64,000 bases of DNA from Rhizophagus irregularis. Lineage: Eukaryota > Glomeromycota > Glomeromycetes > Glomerales > Glomeraceae. The notes under the pieces were generated by a model that was not told the origin of the DNA, ran no database searches, and saw only the letters and a program-made list of their open reading frames with translations. Below are positions 39,191-50,450 of this stretch, piece by piece. The translations under genes and the position numbers were made by a program. Positions within the stretch are counted from its first letter, which is position 1. Each line of letters starts with the position of its first letter. The DNA lies in NCBI RefSeq assembly GCF_026210795.1, contig NC_089450.1:1302001-1366000 (forward strand), given 5' to 3'.

Positions 39191-39362
39191 CAGTCAAACC
39201 TTAATATAGCGAACCCTTGATATAGTGAATTTCTTAGACAACTATAATAAATTTCCCTTCACTATAACGAATTAACCAATCAAATCTCTTAAAATCTTCA
39301 CTATAATCTTATAGCGAAATTGAAGTCTAGATCCTAAAGTTCGTTATAACAAGGGTTAACTG
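39191..39362. mobile_element. pogo/Tigger-like MITE, TA duplication
   Basis: The TIRs are CAGTCAAACCTTAATATAGCG-like on the left and an inverse ending GGGTTAACTG. TA flanks both sides (39189-39190, 39363-39364). The interior has 'ataacgaa' and 'ctataata' phrases typical of these MITEs. 172 bp, non-coding. Confidence 0.75.
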
Positions 39363-39962
39363 TATATACAAAGCTGATTTTAATTTGCAAAAGACTATAT
39401 ATCTTGATATAGTTACTGATGAAGTTATTTATCATTGGTTAGTTAGATGCTAAGAGTAATAGTCTCAATTGAGACTATTACTTGAATAATAGCACATCTC
39501 CAAAGATTTGTATTCAGTTCTAATTGTATTATTCTTTAATTACGGACTTCTAAATTTAACAAGAGAATTAGGTGTTCAATTTCTGGACAAGTTTGAGATA
39601 GCCGTTGATTATTGAATGACATCTAGAATCTTAGACTTTTTGTAGGTGGCAGTTGGGATTTCAATTAATATATTTACAAAAAGAAAAAATATTAATTTGT
39701 CTGAAATTAATGAATAAAAATACTAATACCAATATTTTTTAAAAAATTTGGTATTTTTATTATCAGTGGTTAGAATATGGAAAATACACTGAATAGGAAT
39801 GAAAATTGGAAATCATAATTTGTAACAAGATGTTTTTGCTGCAGCATCATTTTTTTTTCAAGTGCAGGTAAATTAAATTACATAGTAACTATTATTTAAC
39901 ATCTTTTTATCTTAACTAAGTATCCAAAATTAAATGAAATTTTGTAATACGTTAGAGCATTT

Positions 39963-40107
39963 GGAGTCTTTGCAATAGAAAGATACAAAACTCAAAAAAA
40001 ATTTTAATTTTACTTTATATGCTAATTATGTTTTTTTTATGCAAATTTAATATTAATTTAATTTTTAATATTTTTTAAGTTTCGTACCTTTCTATTGCAA
40101 AGACCCC
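39963..40107. mobile_element. MITE with GGGGTCTTTGCAATAG ends
   Basis: The two ends are 30-bp inverted copies (left starts GGAGTCTTTGCAATAGAAAG). Flanked by ATTT on both sides. The 145-bp element is AT-rich inside. Confidence 0.65.
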
Positions 40108-40993
40108 ATTTAGAATACCAAAAAACATTGATGATGATAAAAGTGAAAATCAAAAGTCTATTTATTTTAGTTTTGACAAAATGCTTGAGACCTTTAAAGT
40201 TCATTTTATAAAACAAAATATTAGTAGAAATATTATTGATAAAATGAAATTAAAATCAAATATTAAAGCAGCTCAATCAGAAAGAGAGAGAATTGAACTA
40301 CTTCTAAGCAAGGACACTTTAATTTTTCAGAGTCAACGTGCTATTAATTCTAAAAGAAAGGCCTTATGAAAATTAATAAAAGACTTAATTATAATTTTTG
40401 ACATGACAGATCTATTGTTACATTAAAAATCTCAAGTCACCTGAAATACATAAAAAAGGATATGAAAAATTACTTGTATATTATGAAAATGGCTTGAAAC
40501 AAATGCAGATAATTTACAAACAAAATGTGATAAAAAGTGAATTTTGAAATGTACAGAAAAAATGTGCATTGAAAGTTCGCTGAATAAAGTACAAAAATTA
40601 TGCTGAAACAAAGAGAAATAAAAGGAAAGCAAAAAAAATTGAAAGGAAGACATGAAGGCATGATAAAATACCTTTAAATAATGATCAACCAGAAGTATAC
40701 TATATGCAAAATTTTGTATAGATTTAAATTATACCTAATTCTCCTACACATCTGCCACTTTAGCTACATGTTGATAACCATAATAACCAGATTTTCAAAA
40801 GACAAAAAAAAGTATTTGCATATAAAGAGTAAATACTGAAATATCTGTTAATTTATGAAAAGATTTCAAATCATATATATGATAAGACGCTTCAATTACT
40901 TGGAGCTAAATGGGATAAAAAAAGGATATATAATTGGTGGAATTATCATATTAATAAATAATAATTAATTCAAATAAATTTATGTATTATTAT

Positions 40994-41484
40994 AGAATTC
41001 CGGACATTACATATACAACTCAGTACAGTGACACCTCCCCTTGCCGCACCCTCCTGGGGACCATAGTAAAAAAATAGTAGAATGTGCACTTAGAGAGGGT
41101 GTGCATTTATAGAGAGTAAAATATTAAGAGCTCTTATAAGTTGGGCCAGGAGCCCACGTGCTTAAAGAGAATTTATATAGTGCGTGCACTTATAGAGGTG
41201 CACTTATAGAGGTGTCACTGTAGCAACTTTTTTGCAGATTGACCTAAATTTCACAAAAAAAAAATCAGTTTTTTGCGATTATCTCAGCATCCAGTGGTTT
41301 AATTTGAATGAACTTTTTTTTGTTTTGTAGCTCTCATTGAGCTTTACAAAATAAAAATACTCTACATGAATCGGATCACTGGATACCAAGATAATCACAA
41401 AAAATGGAAAATAAAAAAGAGCAAATTTGGTCTTTTTTTGGCAAAAAGTCAGTTGTGAGTTCTATAAGAGATGTTCAGAGTCCT
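40994..41484. mobile_element. AGGACYCC-type element interrupted by a Tc1/mariner-like MITE
   Basis: The ends are AGAATTCCGGACATTAC and an inverse reading AGAGTCCT, flanked by a perfect ATTATTAT duplication (40986-40993, 41485-41492). The interior around 41280-41400 is a divergent copy of the palindromic core seen at 5035 and 51158 (ATCTCAGCATCCAGTGG and the inverse). A 195-bp MITE is nested at 41026. Confidence 0.75.
41026..41220. mobile_element. Nested Tc1/mariner-like MITE
   Basis: The ends CAGTGACACCTCC and GAGGTGTCACTG are inverse copies with TA on both sides (41024-41025, 41221-41222). Subterminal repeats read 'gcacttatagaggtg'. No coding. It sits inside the 40994-41484 element. Confidence 0.8.
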
Positions 41485-41719
41485 ATTATTATTGTATAAT
41501 ATTTACAAAGTTAAATAATACTGGTTGAAATAAAAACTTTCAGTCATGTGGCAAATCGGCTGATCTGTCATACATTTTGGCCAAATTTTGGAAATTATTA
41601 AAAATCGGCCAAATTTCGACATATATGATTTATGGTCGATTTATTGAATTATTTAATCAAACATTACGCGTTATGCATTATACATATTAAAAGTTTAAAA
41701 AAGGATCATTTTATACATC
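41485..41719. other. AT-rich spacer
   Basis: Short AT-rich region. Nothing recognised. Confidence 0.4.
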
Positions 41720-41885
41720 CTTTTTTAAATTTTTTTTAATTTTTTTCTTCCCCTCCCCTTTCCTTTCCTTTGTTCCCCTTCCCTGTTTCCCCTTCTTTTT
41801 CTTTCCTTTCTTTCGTTCTCCTTTCCCTTCCTTCCCTTTTTCTTCCTTCCCTTTCCTCCTTTCACTTTTTTACTTTTTTTTTATA
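41720..41885 (+). repeat. Polypyrimidine tract
   Basis: About 165 bases almost wholly C and T on this strand, with worn tetramer-like units (ccttccctttcc). It lies directly before the first unit of the hairpin satellite. Confidence 0.85.
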
Positions 41886-42109
41886 GGTTCAGCTTTTGGG
41901 TGGGCTTCTGAAGTACAGAAACTCCAAAGATTTGTAAGTACAAATTCTTTGGAGTTTATTTTATTTTTTTTTAATACAAACGGTTATTAACCGTTCTTTT
42001 TTCTTTCTTTTTTTTAGGTTCAGCCATTCAGATGGGCTTCTGAAGTACAGAAATTCCAAAGATTCGTAAGTACGAATACTTTGGAGTTTATTTTTTTTTT
42101 TTTTTAAGA

Positions 42110-42582
42110 GGAGCGTGTAGTCACATGATTTATAATAAGACTATCAATGACATAAAAATTTAAAATATGAAGCCCAAGAACAAAAGTACTTTAGTTTTAA
42201 TAATTATGTATTATTTTATTATTATTTTTGTAAAGACATGTAAAAACATACCTATAGAATACAAATATATTAAATTAATTAATGATAAAATGCTTTTTGT
42301 TAAAAAAATAATATTATATTTTCCAGTAGAAAGATTCTAAACTTTCACTAAGCGATTCGCAACCTTTTTGGAACTTCTTTTAATATTTTCTCCAAAATAT
42401 AATATTTAAGTCTAAATAAAAACTATACCTAGTGAACTTTCAGGTTCCAAAAGATAAGAAAATAATATATTTTTTTTAATATTTAGTAATTTATAAATGT
42501 TTTATTAGACATGAACGTTCTGAATAGCAAAAAAATTTTTGTGCTATGATAGTCAATTAAAAGTCACGTGATTACACTCTCC
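42110..42582. mobile_element. TIR element inserted in the hairpin satellite
   Basis: The left end GGAGCGTGTAGTCACATGAT matches inverted with the right end GGAGAGTGTAATCACGTGAC (complement). About 473 bp, AT-rich inside, non-coding. The target duplication is not clear. Confidence 0.6.
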
Positions 42583-43225
42583 CATGGTTACTAACCATTC
42601 TTTTTTCTTTTTTTTTTTAGGTTCAGCTGTTTGGATGACTTCTGAAGAATGGAAAAAACCAAGTTTCATAAGTTTGGAACTTGGTTTATTTTTTTTTAAT
42701 ATTATGAATGGTTATTAACCATTCTTTTTCTTTTATTTTTATAAGTTCGGCATCTCAAGTAGGGCTTCCAAATTCTGAAGAATGAAAAAAACCAAGATTT
42801 GTAAGTATATACGAATCTTTATAATTTTTTTTGTTTTTTTAATTTTATTAATGAACGGTTACTAATAACTGTTCTTTCTTTATTTTTAGATTCGGATGGG
42901 CTTCTGAAAAATGAAAACCCAAAGATAAAGATTCGTAAATACGAATCTTTACTTTTTTTCTTTTTTTAATGTTATTAATGAACGGTTACTAATAACCATT
43001 CTTTTCTTTATTTTTTAGATTCGGGTGGGCTTCTAAAAAACGAAAACCCAAAGATAAAGATTTGTAAATACAAATCTTTACTTTATAATTTTTTTTTTAA
43101 TTTTATTAATGAACGGTTACTAATAACCGTTCCTTTCTTTTTTTATAGGTTCGAATGGACTTCCGAAGAATGAAAAAGGAGAACCGTAAGTAATATACTT
43201 ACAAATTTTTTTTTAATGTTATGGA

Positions 43226-44843
43226 TAAGGATGGTGCCGCAAATATGTAATTGCGGAATAATTGCGATTTACGGTATTGCAGAACATTGCGGATTTTTAA
43301 ATCTAAAAATCCGCAAATCCGCAAATCCGCAATTATCCGCAATCCCGCAAATATTCCGCAAATCCGCAAATATCGCAAAGTACCTCAAATATTCCGCAAT
43401 TGAATTGCGGTACTTTGAGGATTTGCGGAATATTTGCGGATTTGCGGAATGTCCGCAAAAAAACTTTCTTTTTTTTAATAAAATATAATTACTACTAAAA
43501 AAAATATTTCTATTTATTATTAATAATAAAAGAAATTATTTTACATAAAAAAAAATTAAAAAAAACGCTGGAACCTATAGTTCCAGCGTTTTAATTAAAA
43601 AAAATTTAAAAGAAACCGCCGGAACCTATAGTTCCGGCGTTTTTACATAAAAAAAATAAAAAAATTAAAAGAAACCGCCGGAACTTATAGTTCTAGCGTT
43701 TTAATTAAAAAAAGTTTAAAGAAAATGCCGGAACCTATAGTTCTGGCGTTTTTATTAAAAAAAATTTAAAGAAAACGCTCGGAACCCATAGTTCCGGCAT
43801 TTTTACATAATAAAATTAAAGAAAACGCCGGAACCTTAGTTCCAGCGTTTTTATTAAAAAAAAATTAAAAGAAAACGCCGGAACCTATAGTTCTGGCGTT
43901 TTTATTAAAAAAAATTAAAAGAAAACGCCGGAACTTTAGTTCCGGTGTTTTTATTAAAAAAAACTAAAAGAAAACGCTGGAACCTTAGTTCTGGCGTTTT
44001 TACATAAAAAAATTAAAGAAAACGCCGGAACCTATACTTCCGGCGTTTTTACGTAAAAAAATTAAAAAGAAAAACGCCGGAACCTATAGTTCCGGCGTTT
44101 TACATAAAAAAATTAAAAGAAAACGCCGAAACCCATAGTTCCGGCATTTTTACATAAAAAAAATTAAAAGAAAACGCCGGAACCCATAGTTCTGGCGTTT
44201 TTATATAAATAAATTAAAAGAAAACGCCGGAACCTATAGTTCTGGCGTTTTTATAAAATAAAATTAAAAGAAAACGCCGGAACCTTAGTTCCGGCGTTTT
44301 TATTAAAAAAAAAATTTAAAGAAAACGCCGGAACCTTTAGTTCCGGCGTTTTTACATAAAAAAATTAAAAGAAAACGCCGGAACCTATAGTCCGGCGTTT
44401 TACATAAAAAAAAATCAAAGAAAACGCCAGAACCTATAGTTCCGGCGTTTTTACATAAAAAAAATTCAAAAGAAAATGCCGGAACCTATAGTTCCGGCGT
44501 TTTTATAAAAAATCAAAAGAAAATGCCGGAACCCATAGTTCCGGCGTTTTATATAAATAAATTAAAAGAAAACGCTGGAGCACATAGTTCGGCGTTTTTA
44601 TATAAAATAATTAAAAGAAAAACGCCGGAACCCATAGTTCCGGCGTTTTTAAAAAAAAAATTAAAAAATATGCCGGAAGCAATAGTTCTAGCATTTTTGT
44701 ATAAAAAACCTATTAGTTCTGGTGTTTTTTGTATGTAAGAAAACACCAAAACTGAATTGCGGAATTATGGGCTACTAACCGCAATTCAACTTCAAAATCC
44801 GCAATATTGCGGAATTTGAAAATCATTTGCGGACCCATCCTTA
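43226..44843. mobile_element. hAT-like element carrying a hairpin array
   Basis: The TIRs are TAAGGATGGTGCCGCAAAT and the inverse of TAAGGATGGGTCCGCAAAT. They are flanked by a perfect 8-bp duplication GTTATGGA (43218-43225, 44844-44851). TA(A/G)GG-type ends and 8-bp duplications mark the hAT superfamily. Subterminal 'ccgcaaat' repeats form a second palindrome at 43265-43460. The interior is an array of 23 small hairpins instead of a transposase gene. It has inserted into the hairpin satellite. Confidence 0.85.
43557..44720. repeat. Array of 23 short hairpins (about 50-bp period)
   Basis: Each unit reads about AACGCCGGAACCTATAG and TTCCGGCGTTTT, a stem of 11-12 bp with a short loop, separated by about 25 bases of A-rich spacer (ATTAAAAGAAAA). 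I count 23 full units and a partial one near 44710. Some units change both arms together (first unit CGCTGGAA/TTCCAGCG). Others have one-sided changes. An open stretch on either strand here is a by-product of the repeats. Confidence 0.9.
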
Positions 44844-45100
44844 GTTATGGAACAGTTACTAACCATTCCTTTAATTTTTTTTATAGGTTCAGGTGGATTT
44901 CTGTCTTTCAAGGAACGGAAAAAACTAAAGATTCGGTATAAATCTTTATTTTTTTATTTTTGTTTATTATTACGAACGGTTTCTAACCATTCTTTTCTTT
45001 TTTTAGGTCAGTGTCTTCTGAAGAATAGAAAAAACCAAGATTCGTAAGTACGAATCTTGGTTTTATTTTTATTTTTTTTTATAATATTAACGAACAGTTA

Positions 45101-45272
45101 GGGCAGTGACATATATTAGCTAATATTATTTTAATAGTAATGTTTACTCCCCACCCCCAGGTAAGATTTTATGACCAATTACAACCATTTCACATGGTTT
45201 ATATTATGTGTAACCTAAGATTTTCTTTTACTTTCCCACCCCTAAAATATTAGCTAATATATATCATTGCCC
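45101..45272. mobile_element. Harbinger-like MITE in the hairpin satellite
   Basis: The TIRs are GGGCAGTGACATATATTAGC and its inverse, with TTA on both sides (45098-45100, 45273-45275). It is 172 bp and related to the MITE at 5880-6041 by end sequence, length and duplication. Confidence 0.75.
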
Positions 45273-45745
45273 TTACTGATAACCGTTCTTATTTTATTTT
45301 TTTAGGTTTAGTGGGCTTCTGAAGAACAACGGAAAACCAAGATTCGTAAGTAAATACGAATCTTAGTTCTTTTTTTATTTTTTATTTTTATTTTTTATTA
45401 CTACTAACAATTTACTAATAACCGTTCTTTTCTTTTTGTAGGTTTTGGAATCTTTAGAAAAAGTGGAACCAAGATTCATAAGTACAAATCTTGGTTTATT
45501 TTTTATTTTTTTTAATATTATTATGAACGATTATTAATAACCACTCTTTTTTTTTCTTTTTTATAGGTTTGGTGTCTCAGGTGGATTCCGATAAACAGAA
45601 AAAACCAAAGATTCATAAGTAGAATCTTGGGTTTTTTTGCTTTTTTTTAATATTATGGAACAGTTACTAACCGTTCTTTTCTTTTTTTTATAGTTTCAGT
45701 AGGTTTCCAAAAGATCAAGATTCGTAAATATATATGAATACATGA

Positions 45746-46559
45746 ATTATGTGATTGTGGAATTGTAGATTAGCAATACTTATTTGTAATATGCATTTAT
45801 AAATAAAGTTGTGATTTTATTGTGAATATCAAATAAAATGAATTGTGGCTGAATATTAGTAAATAAATTTAGTACAAATTTGCAATATAAATTAAGTAAC
45901 ATTCGGAAAACTATTCACCAAAATTTGCTATCTGAAATTGTTCTGAATGTTAACTGAATTTTGGCCAAAATTTCAAGCCGAACTTTAGGCGAGTGGCAGC
46001 GAATTGCAGCCAAAAAATCTGCTAAAGTTCGACTAGCATTAGACCATAAATTAGCCTAAAATCAGCTGGCTGAATTTTGGCCGATTTGGACTATTTTAAC
46101 TGGTGTAAATAAGTTATTCTTAATTTAATTTATGTTTTATCTTATTATCATATATACAAAAATGAAATTTTGCAGATTTTACAAAATTGGCAGTCAAATG
46201 TCAATTTTTTTTTTACGTAAAATGAAAAATAGCTATAAAATACATATATTTGTGTAGTATTTATGAGTTTTCAAGTATGTTTAAAAGTTCAATCATCTAC
46301 ATATAGGTAAAAAAATGTGTAAAGTTTAAATAATAATATTTTTATTTTAAATATTAAAATAACTAAAAAAATTATAAAAATATATCGAAAAGTATATAAA
46401 GAATAAATGGTAAATTTTTTTTATTATATATATAGCTTAATTTACTTAAAGATTGATTGGCATGATAGGTTATACAAACTTTATTTATTAATAATTGTTA
46501 ACTTATATGACATTTCTGACAACTGTGATACAATATTAGTAATAAAATCTTACTTTAGC
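45746..46559. other. AT-rich spacer
   Basis: About 800 bp. 45960-46090 has phrases like 'gaattttggccaaaattt' and 'ggccgaatttt' that hint at a worn palindromic repeat. No gene seen. Confidence 0.35.
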
Positions 46560-47599
46560 ACCTAGAATTTAAAAGCATGATTAGTGACATTTGTTAAAAT
46601 AACTGAAATTAAAAAAAAGTTTGAAGATTTTACCTTTAAAATTAAAAGTCTAAAACAGATTTTTAGCATTTGGGACCTAAAAAAAAAATGATGAACATTA
46701 GTAACGTTCACAGGTCGAAAAGTGAAAAATCAGGCACCAATCGGTCACCAATCAGGTAGCTGATTGGTGCCTGATTGGTGACCGATTGGTGACTGATTGA
46801 TGCCTGATTTTTCACTTTTCGACCTGTGGTTTATTAAATAAAATTTATAAAAAAAATTAAAAAAATCCGAAGGTTTATTTTTACCTTTGAAAATAAAGTC
46901 CAGAGTTATCCAGAATCTAAAAAAAAATAAAAAATGAATATTAGTAACATTCATTAAAATAAAATAAAAAATAATAAAATTTGAAGATTTTTACTTTTGA
47001 AAATAAATTTGGAATTATATTTTAGCATTCAGAATCTAAAAATATGAAAAGTGAATGTTAGTAACATTTGTTAAATAAAAAATTATTATGTTTTTTAAAA
47101 TAAATTAAAAATTCAAAAATTAATATACCTTTAAATTTCAAAATCATTAATAGATTCCATTCAAAATCTATATAATATAAAAAAAAATATTTTTTTTAAA
47201 AAATAAATTAAGATTCAGAGATAAGCATATCTTTAAAAAAATAAATTAAAATTCAGAGGTAACTATACTTCTGAATTTTAAAATCATCAATAAGTTCCAT
47301 TCAGAACCTATAAAACCTATATAATATAAAAAAATATCATTTTTTTTTAAAAAAAATAAAAATAAATTAAAATTTAGGGGTAAGCATATTTCTGAATTTC
47401 AAATCATTAATAGTTCCATTTGGAATCTATATAATATAAAAAAAATATTTTTTTTTAAAAAAATAAATTAAATTTTGAAGGTAAGTACATATATTTCTGA
47501 ATTTTAAAATCATTAATAAGTTTTATTCAGAATCTATATAATATAAAAAAAAATTGTTTTTTTTTAAAAAAATAAATTAAGTTTCAGAAATAAATATAC
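46560..47599. repeat. Degenerate tandem repeats, about 110-130 bp units
   Basis: In the first half (46560-47100), units share 'ttgaagatttttacctttgaaaa', 'cagaatctaaaaa' and 'gttagtaacattcgtt'. In the second half (47100-47599) they share 'aaataaattaaaattcagaggtaa', 'ttaataagttccattcagaacctat' and 'ataatataaaaaaa'. About 3 and 5 copies respectively. A MITE (46710-46827) and a foldback (47600) have inserted. Traces resume at 48220-48300. Confidence 0.6.
46710..46827. mobile_element. Palindromic MITE with ACAGGTCGAAAAGTG ends
   Basis: 118 bp, almost one perfect hairpin: ACAGGTCGAAAAGTGAAAAA to its inverse, with the core 'accaatcaggtagctgattggt'. Its ends match the element at 6277-6517. Confidence 0.7.
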
Positions 47600-48213
47600 A
47601 CTCCCCAGTAAAAAGTCTCTGACCACCCTAAAATCAATAATGCCAGAGTTTTTTAATAAAAAATTTTTCATTTATATTAAACTTTATAGTGAAAACCCCT
47701 AATTTAAAGTGTTTATTTGCTCAATTGTTAGTAAAATTTCGCAGAAATATTTAATTTTCATGGTGGTAAAAAATTCAACTTTTTAACCAGGACAGATACA
47801 ACAAAACAGAACTTGATTCTTTGACATAAAAATAGCTTATGGGCCAAAAATCAGGATGATTGGATCAGCAGTTGTTAATGATTTACATATAAAATTCGTA
47901 AAAATTCATGGGTTTTAGAGATGGATTTCTCAACAACTGCTGATCCAATTGTCTTGATTTTTGGCCCATAAGCTATTTTTATGTCAAAGAATCAAGTTCT
48001 GGTGTCAGTTTTATTGTATCTGTCCTGGTTAAAAAGTCAAATTTTTTACCACCATGAAAATTAAATATTTTTGTGAAATTTTACTAACAATTAAGCAAAT
48101 AAACACTTCAAATTAGGGGTTTTCACTATAAAGTTTAATATAAATGAAAATTTTTTATTAAAAAACCCTGGCATTATTGATTTTGTAAAATATTTTGACT
48201 TTTTACTTTTAAT
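47600..48213. mobile_element. Foldback element, arms of about 290 bp
   Basis: A near-perfect giant palindrome. The left arm from AGTAAAAAGTC (47608) through 'aaaatcaataatgccag' to 'gatccaattg' is repeated inverted up to 48205. The loop is about 60 bases around 47885-47930. The ends resemble Tc1/mariner ends next to TA. It interrupts the tandem repeats. Non-coding. Confidence 0.8.
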
Positions 48214-48584
48214 ACGTACTCTGAATTCCAAATTATCAATAAATTTCATTAGGAACCTATAATATATAAAAAAATTAAATTTTTAGAAGCAATATACCTT
48301 TAATTGCCGATTCGCCACTCAGCGATACAAAATGATCAGCAATTTATAATTAATCTTGTCAGACATTTTTATATTAAATACTATTACTTCTAAATGGTGT
48401 TTATATAAGTTTGAAAATGTTTTGTTGTTATATAAATGCCCTAAAAATACATTAAAAAAAGGTATTACATTACTTAGGTATAGTTTTATAAAACTGGTAA
48501 AATTAAAACATTGCCAAAAAAAAAAAAAAAGTTTTTTATTTTCTTTTTTTTTAAAACATTATTATGTTAGGATTAATTTTATAT

Positions 48585-50170
48585 TCACCAGTGGTTAATT
48601 TAAAATTAATTCACCAGTGGTGAATTTACCTCTAGTGAAATTCACCAGTAATATGATAATTTTAGTTTTATAAGTTTTATACTAATTTTGTTTGTATTAC
48701 ATTTTACAATTTCATACACGTAAATAAAAATTTTTTTATGAATTTTTTTAAACTGTAACTTTTTTTCTAAACATACTATTAAACACATACAATTCAATTT
48801 CATAAATTAGAAATGAAATTTATAAAGAAATTTGTGTTTTTATAACACTACTAAGTACTAACTGCTTAACTCCTAAAGTTTTATATTTTTTATTTAATAA
48901 CTTTAGAGTGTAATTTCACTACTTTAGTCAAATGAAATCAATTTCTTTTATTAATTAAAAGTTGTTCAACAGAGCCAAAACTACTTGTATATTATTTTTT
49001 ATAAGTGTAGGTATAATATATATAAAAAAACCCATATTTTTCATAATGGTACTAACTTTTAAAATTGTTTTTTCATTTATTAACTTCAGAGCGTAATTTT
49101 ACTACTTTAGTCAAATGAAATTGACTTTCTAAATTAATTGAAAATTGTTCAGCAAGGTCGAAACTACGTGTATATTAATTTTCATGGGTGTAGGTATAAT
49201 ATATATGGAGAAACCAACATTTTTCATAATGGTACTAACTTTCGAATTTTTCTTTTTTCTGTTTACTAACTTTAGAGCGTAATTTCACCACTTTAGTCAA
49301 ATGAAATCGACTTTCTAAATTAATTGAAAATTGTTCAGCAAGGTCGAAACTACTTATATATTAATTTTCATAGGTGTAGGTATAATACATATGGAGAAAT
49401 CCACATTTTTCATAATGGTACTAACTTTCAAATTTTTTTTTTTCCATTTACTAACTTTAAAGCGTAATTTCACCACTTTAGTCAAATGAAATTTACTTCC
49501 TTTATTAATTGAAAGTTGTTTAGCATAAAGATGTAGTATGTAATTGATAATTACTACCTTGTGTTGTAATAGTAAGGGTTGCAACCTATTACTACTTTTA
49601 AAGTTAAAGTGTTGTAATATTACAATACTTATGATTATTCAAAAATTTTCTTTTTGAAAAATAAAAATTACAAAAATAAGTTTTTATAGAACAAATATCA
49701 TCATAAAAAGAAATGATAATATATATTTGTATAATTGAAAATAATTATAACACATTATAATAATTACAATACTAGTAGTAATTATAATACTATATAATAA
49801 TTATAATATTGTGTTGTAATTACAACAAAAGTGTTGTATGTATGTTGTAATAATTGCAACTTTACAACTTTCTAAAAATAATTACATATCACATCTTTAG
49901 TTTAGCAATATAAAATCTACTTAATATTGTAGGATTTATTCATTTTTTATAATAATACTAACTTATGAATTATTGTATAATATATTATTATATTTAAACT
50001 ATATATTTTATATAAATATTTTTATTAATAAAATTATTATTTTTTTCAAAACAAAATAATTTAAATTTTAATAAATTATGTAATATAGGTGAACTTTACC
50101 TTGGGTGAATTTCACCACTGGTAAATTTATCCCTGGTGAATTTCACCACTGATGAGCGTTAAAATCACCC
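48585..50170 (-). repeat. Inverted copy of the 180-bp satellite, about four units
   Basis: At 48890-49520 the reverse strand repeats the satellite of 27480-28490, about four units of roughly 180 bp (GAGCGTAATTTCACCACTTT, TTTCATAATGGTACTAAC). It is bordered by clusters of CACCAGTGGTGAATTTAC-like palindromes at 48590-48650 and 50090-50160. A hAT-like MITE interrupts the last unit. The short reverse open stretch at 49354-49584 is a by-product. Confidence 0.7.
49526..49899. mobile_element. hAT-like MITE, 374 bp
   Basis: The TIRs TAAAGATGTAGTATGTAATT and its worn inverse are flanked by a perfect 8-bp duplication GTTTAGCA (49518-49525, 49900-49907). The interior is AT-rich with 'gtgttgtaattacaac' palindromes. 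It lies inside a satellite unit. Confidence 0.85.
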
Positions 50171-50450
50171 ATTTTGTTAATCTAAGCAAGAATATACCAT
50201 ATATTATATAATAGTACAAAAAAACCTTGTAAAATTTGCAAAATTCACAAATAATTGATGTAAAGTTACCTAAAATATGAGCTGGAATGGTGATTTCCTC
50301 CAAAGTAAACTCTTTAAATTTTATAGCAAATGAAAAAAAATTTTTTTTTGTGACATCTCCACGTTTTGCATTATTTATTGGTAAAGTATATTTACATTAA
50401 GTATGACTTATGTAGGACAAAATCAGAGTTGAAATATGCTGATTGATGTC

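Larger units (their letters stand above)
38570..40975 (+). pseudogene. Decayed multi-part coding remnant with MITE insertions
   Basis: Forward-strand protein pieces occur in order. They are YERNLEKKRINNAVFTQRL and LDIWNLAVIDNIDFKQKTFSFGNIYDIIR (about 38690-38840), MAFQSAIPNYLAMCQEELITLEKDN, FDKMLETFKVHFIKQNISRN (40160-40220), and KLRIYDKT-like then TLQLLGAKWDKKRIYNWWNYH at the end. This looks like a decayed protein of perhaps 700 residues, probably from a repeated lineage-specific or transposon family. Two MITEs (39191-39362, 39963-40107) interrupt it. Open stretches at 40181-40369 are part of it, not separate genes. Confidence 0.4.
41886..45745 (+). repeat. Hairpin satellite of about 130 bp, about 13 units, interrupted by three insertions
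   Basis: Units occur at 41886-42109, 42583-43217, 44852-45097 and 45276-45745. Each holds a conserved block (GGTTCAG, then GGGCTTCTGAAGAA), a long palindrome such as AACCAAGATTCGTA / TACGAATCTTGGTT around an AG loop, and a second palindrome AACGGTTA/TAACCGTT. T-runs separate them. The stems co-vary: first units pair AACTCCAAAGATTTGTA with TACAAATTCTTTGGAGTT, while later ones pair AACCAAG with CTTGGTT. The block between 'tttttttag' and 'gtaagt' looks like a tiny exon of 47-48 nt. Lengths drift and many units hold stops, so coding use is doubtful. Confidence 0.8.

Noticed and set aside
43557-44720. CRISPR-like regular repeats
   Set aside because: Each unit is a self-complementary hairpin with A-rich, near-identical spacers inside a hAT-like element of a eukaryotic genome; there are no unique spacers or cas genes.
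44523-44749. Open stretches on both strands with repeated proline/lysine peptides
   Set aside because: By-products of the hairpin array; the peptides repeat with the DNA period on either strand.
49354-49584. 76-residue reverse open stretch
   Set aside because: Spans a satellite unit and the end of a MITE inserted in it; not a gene.
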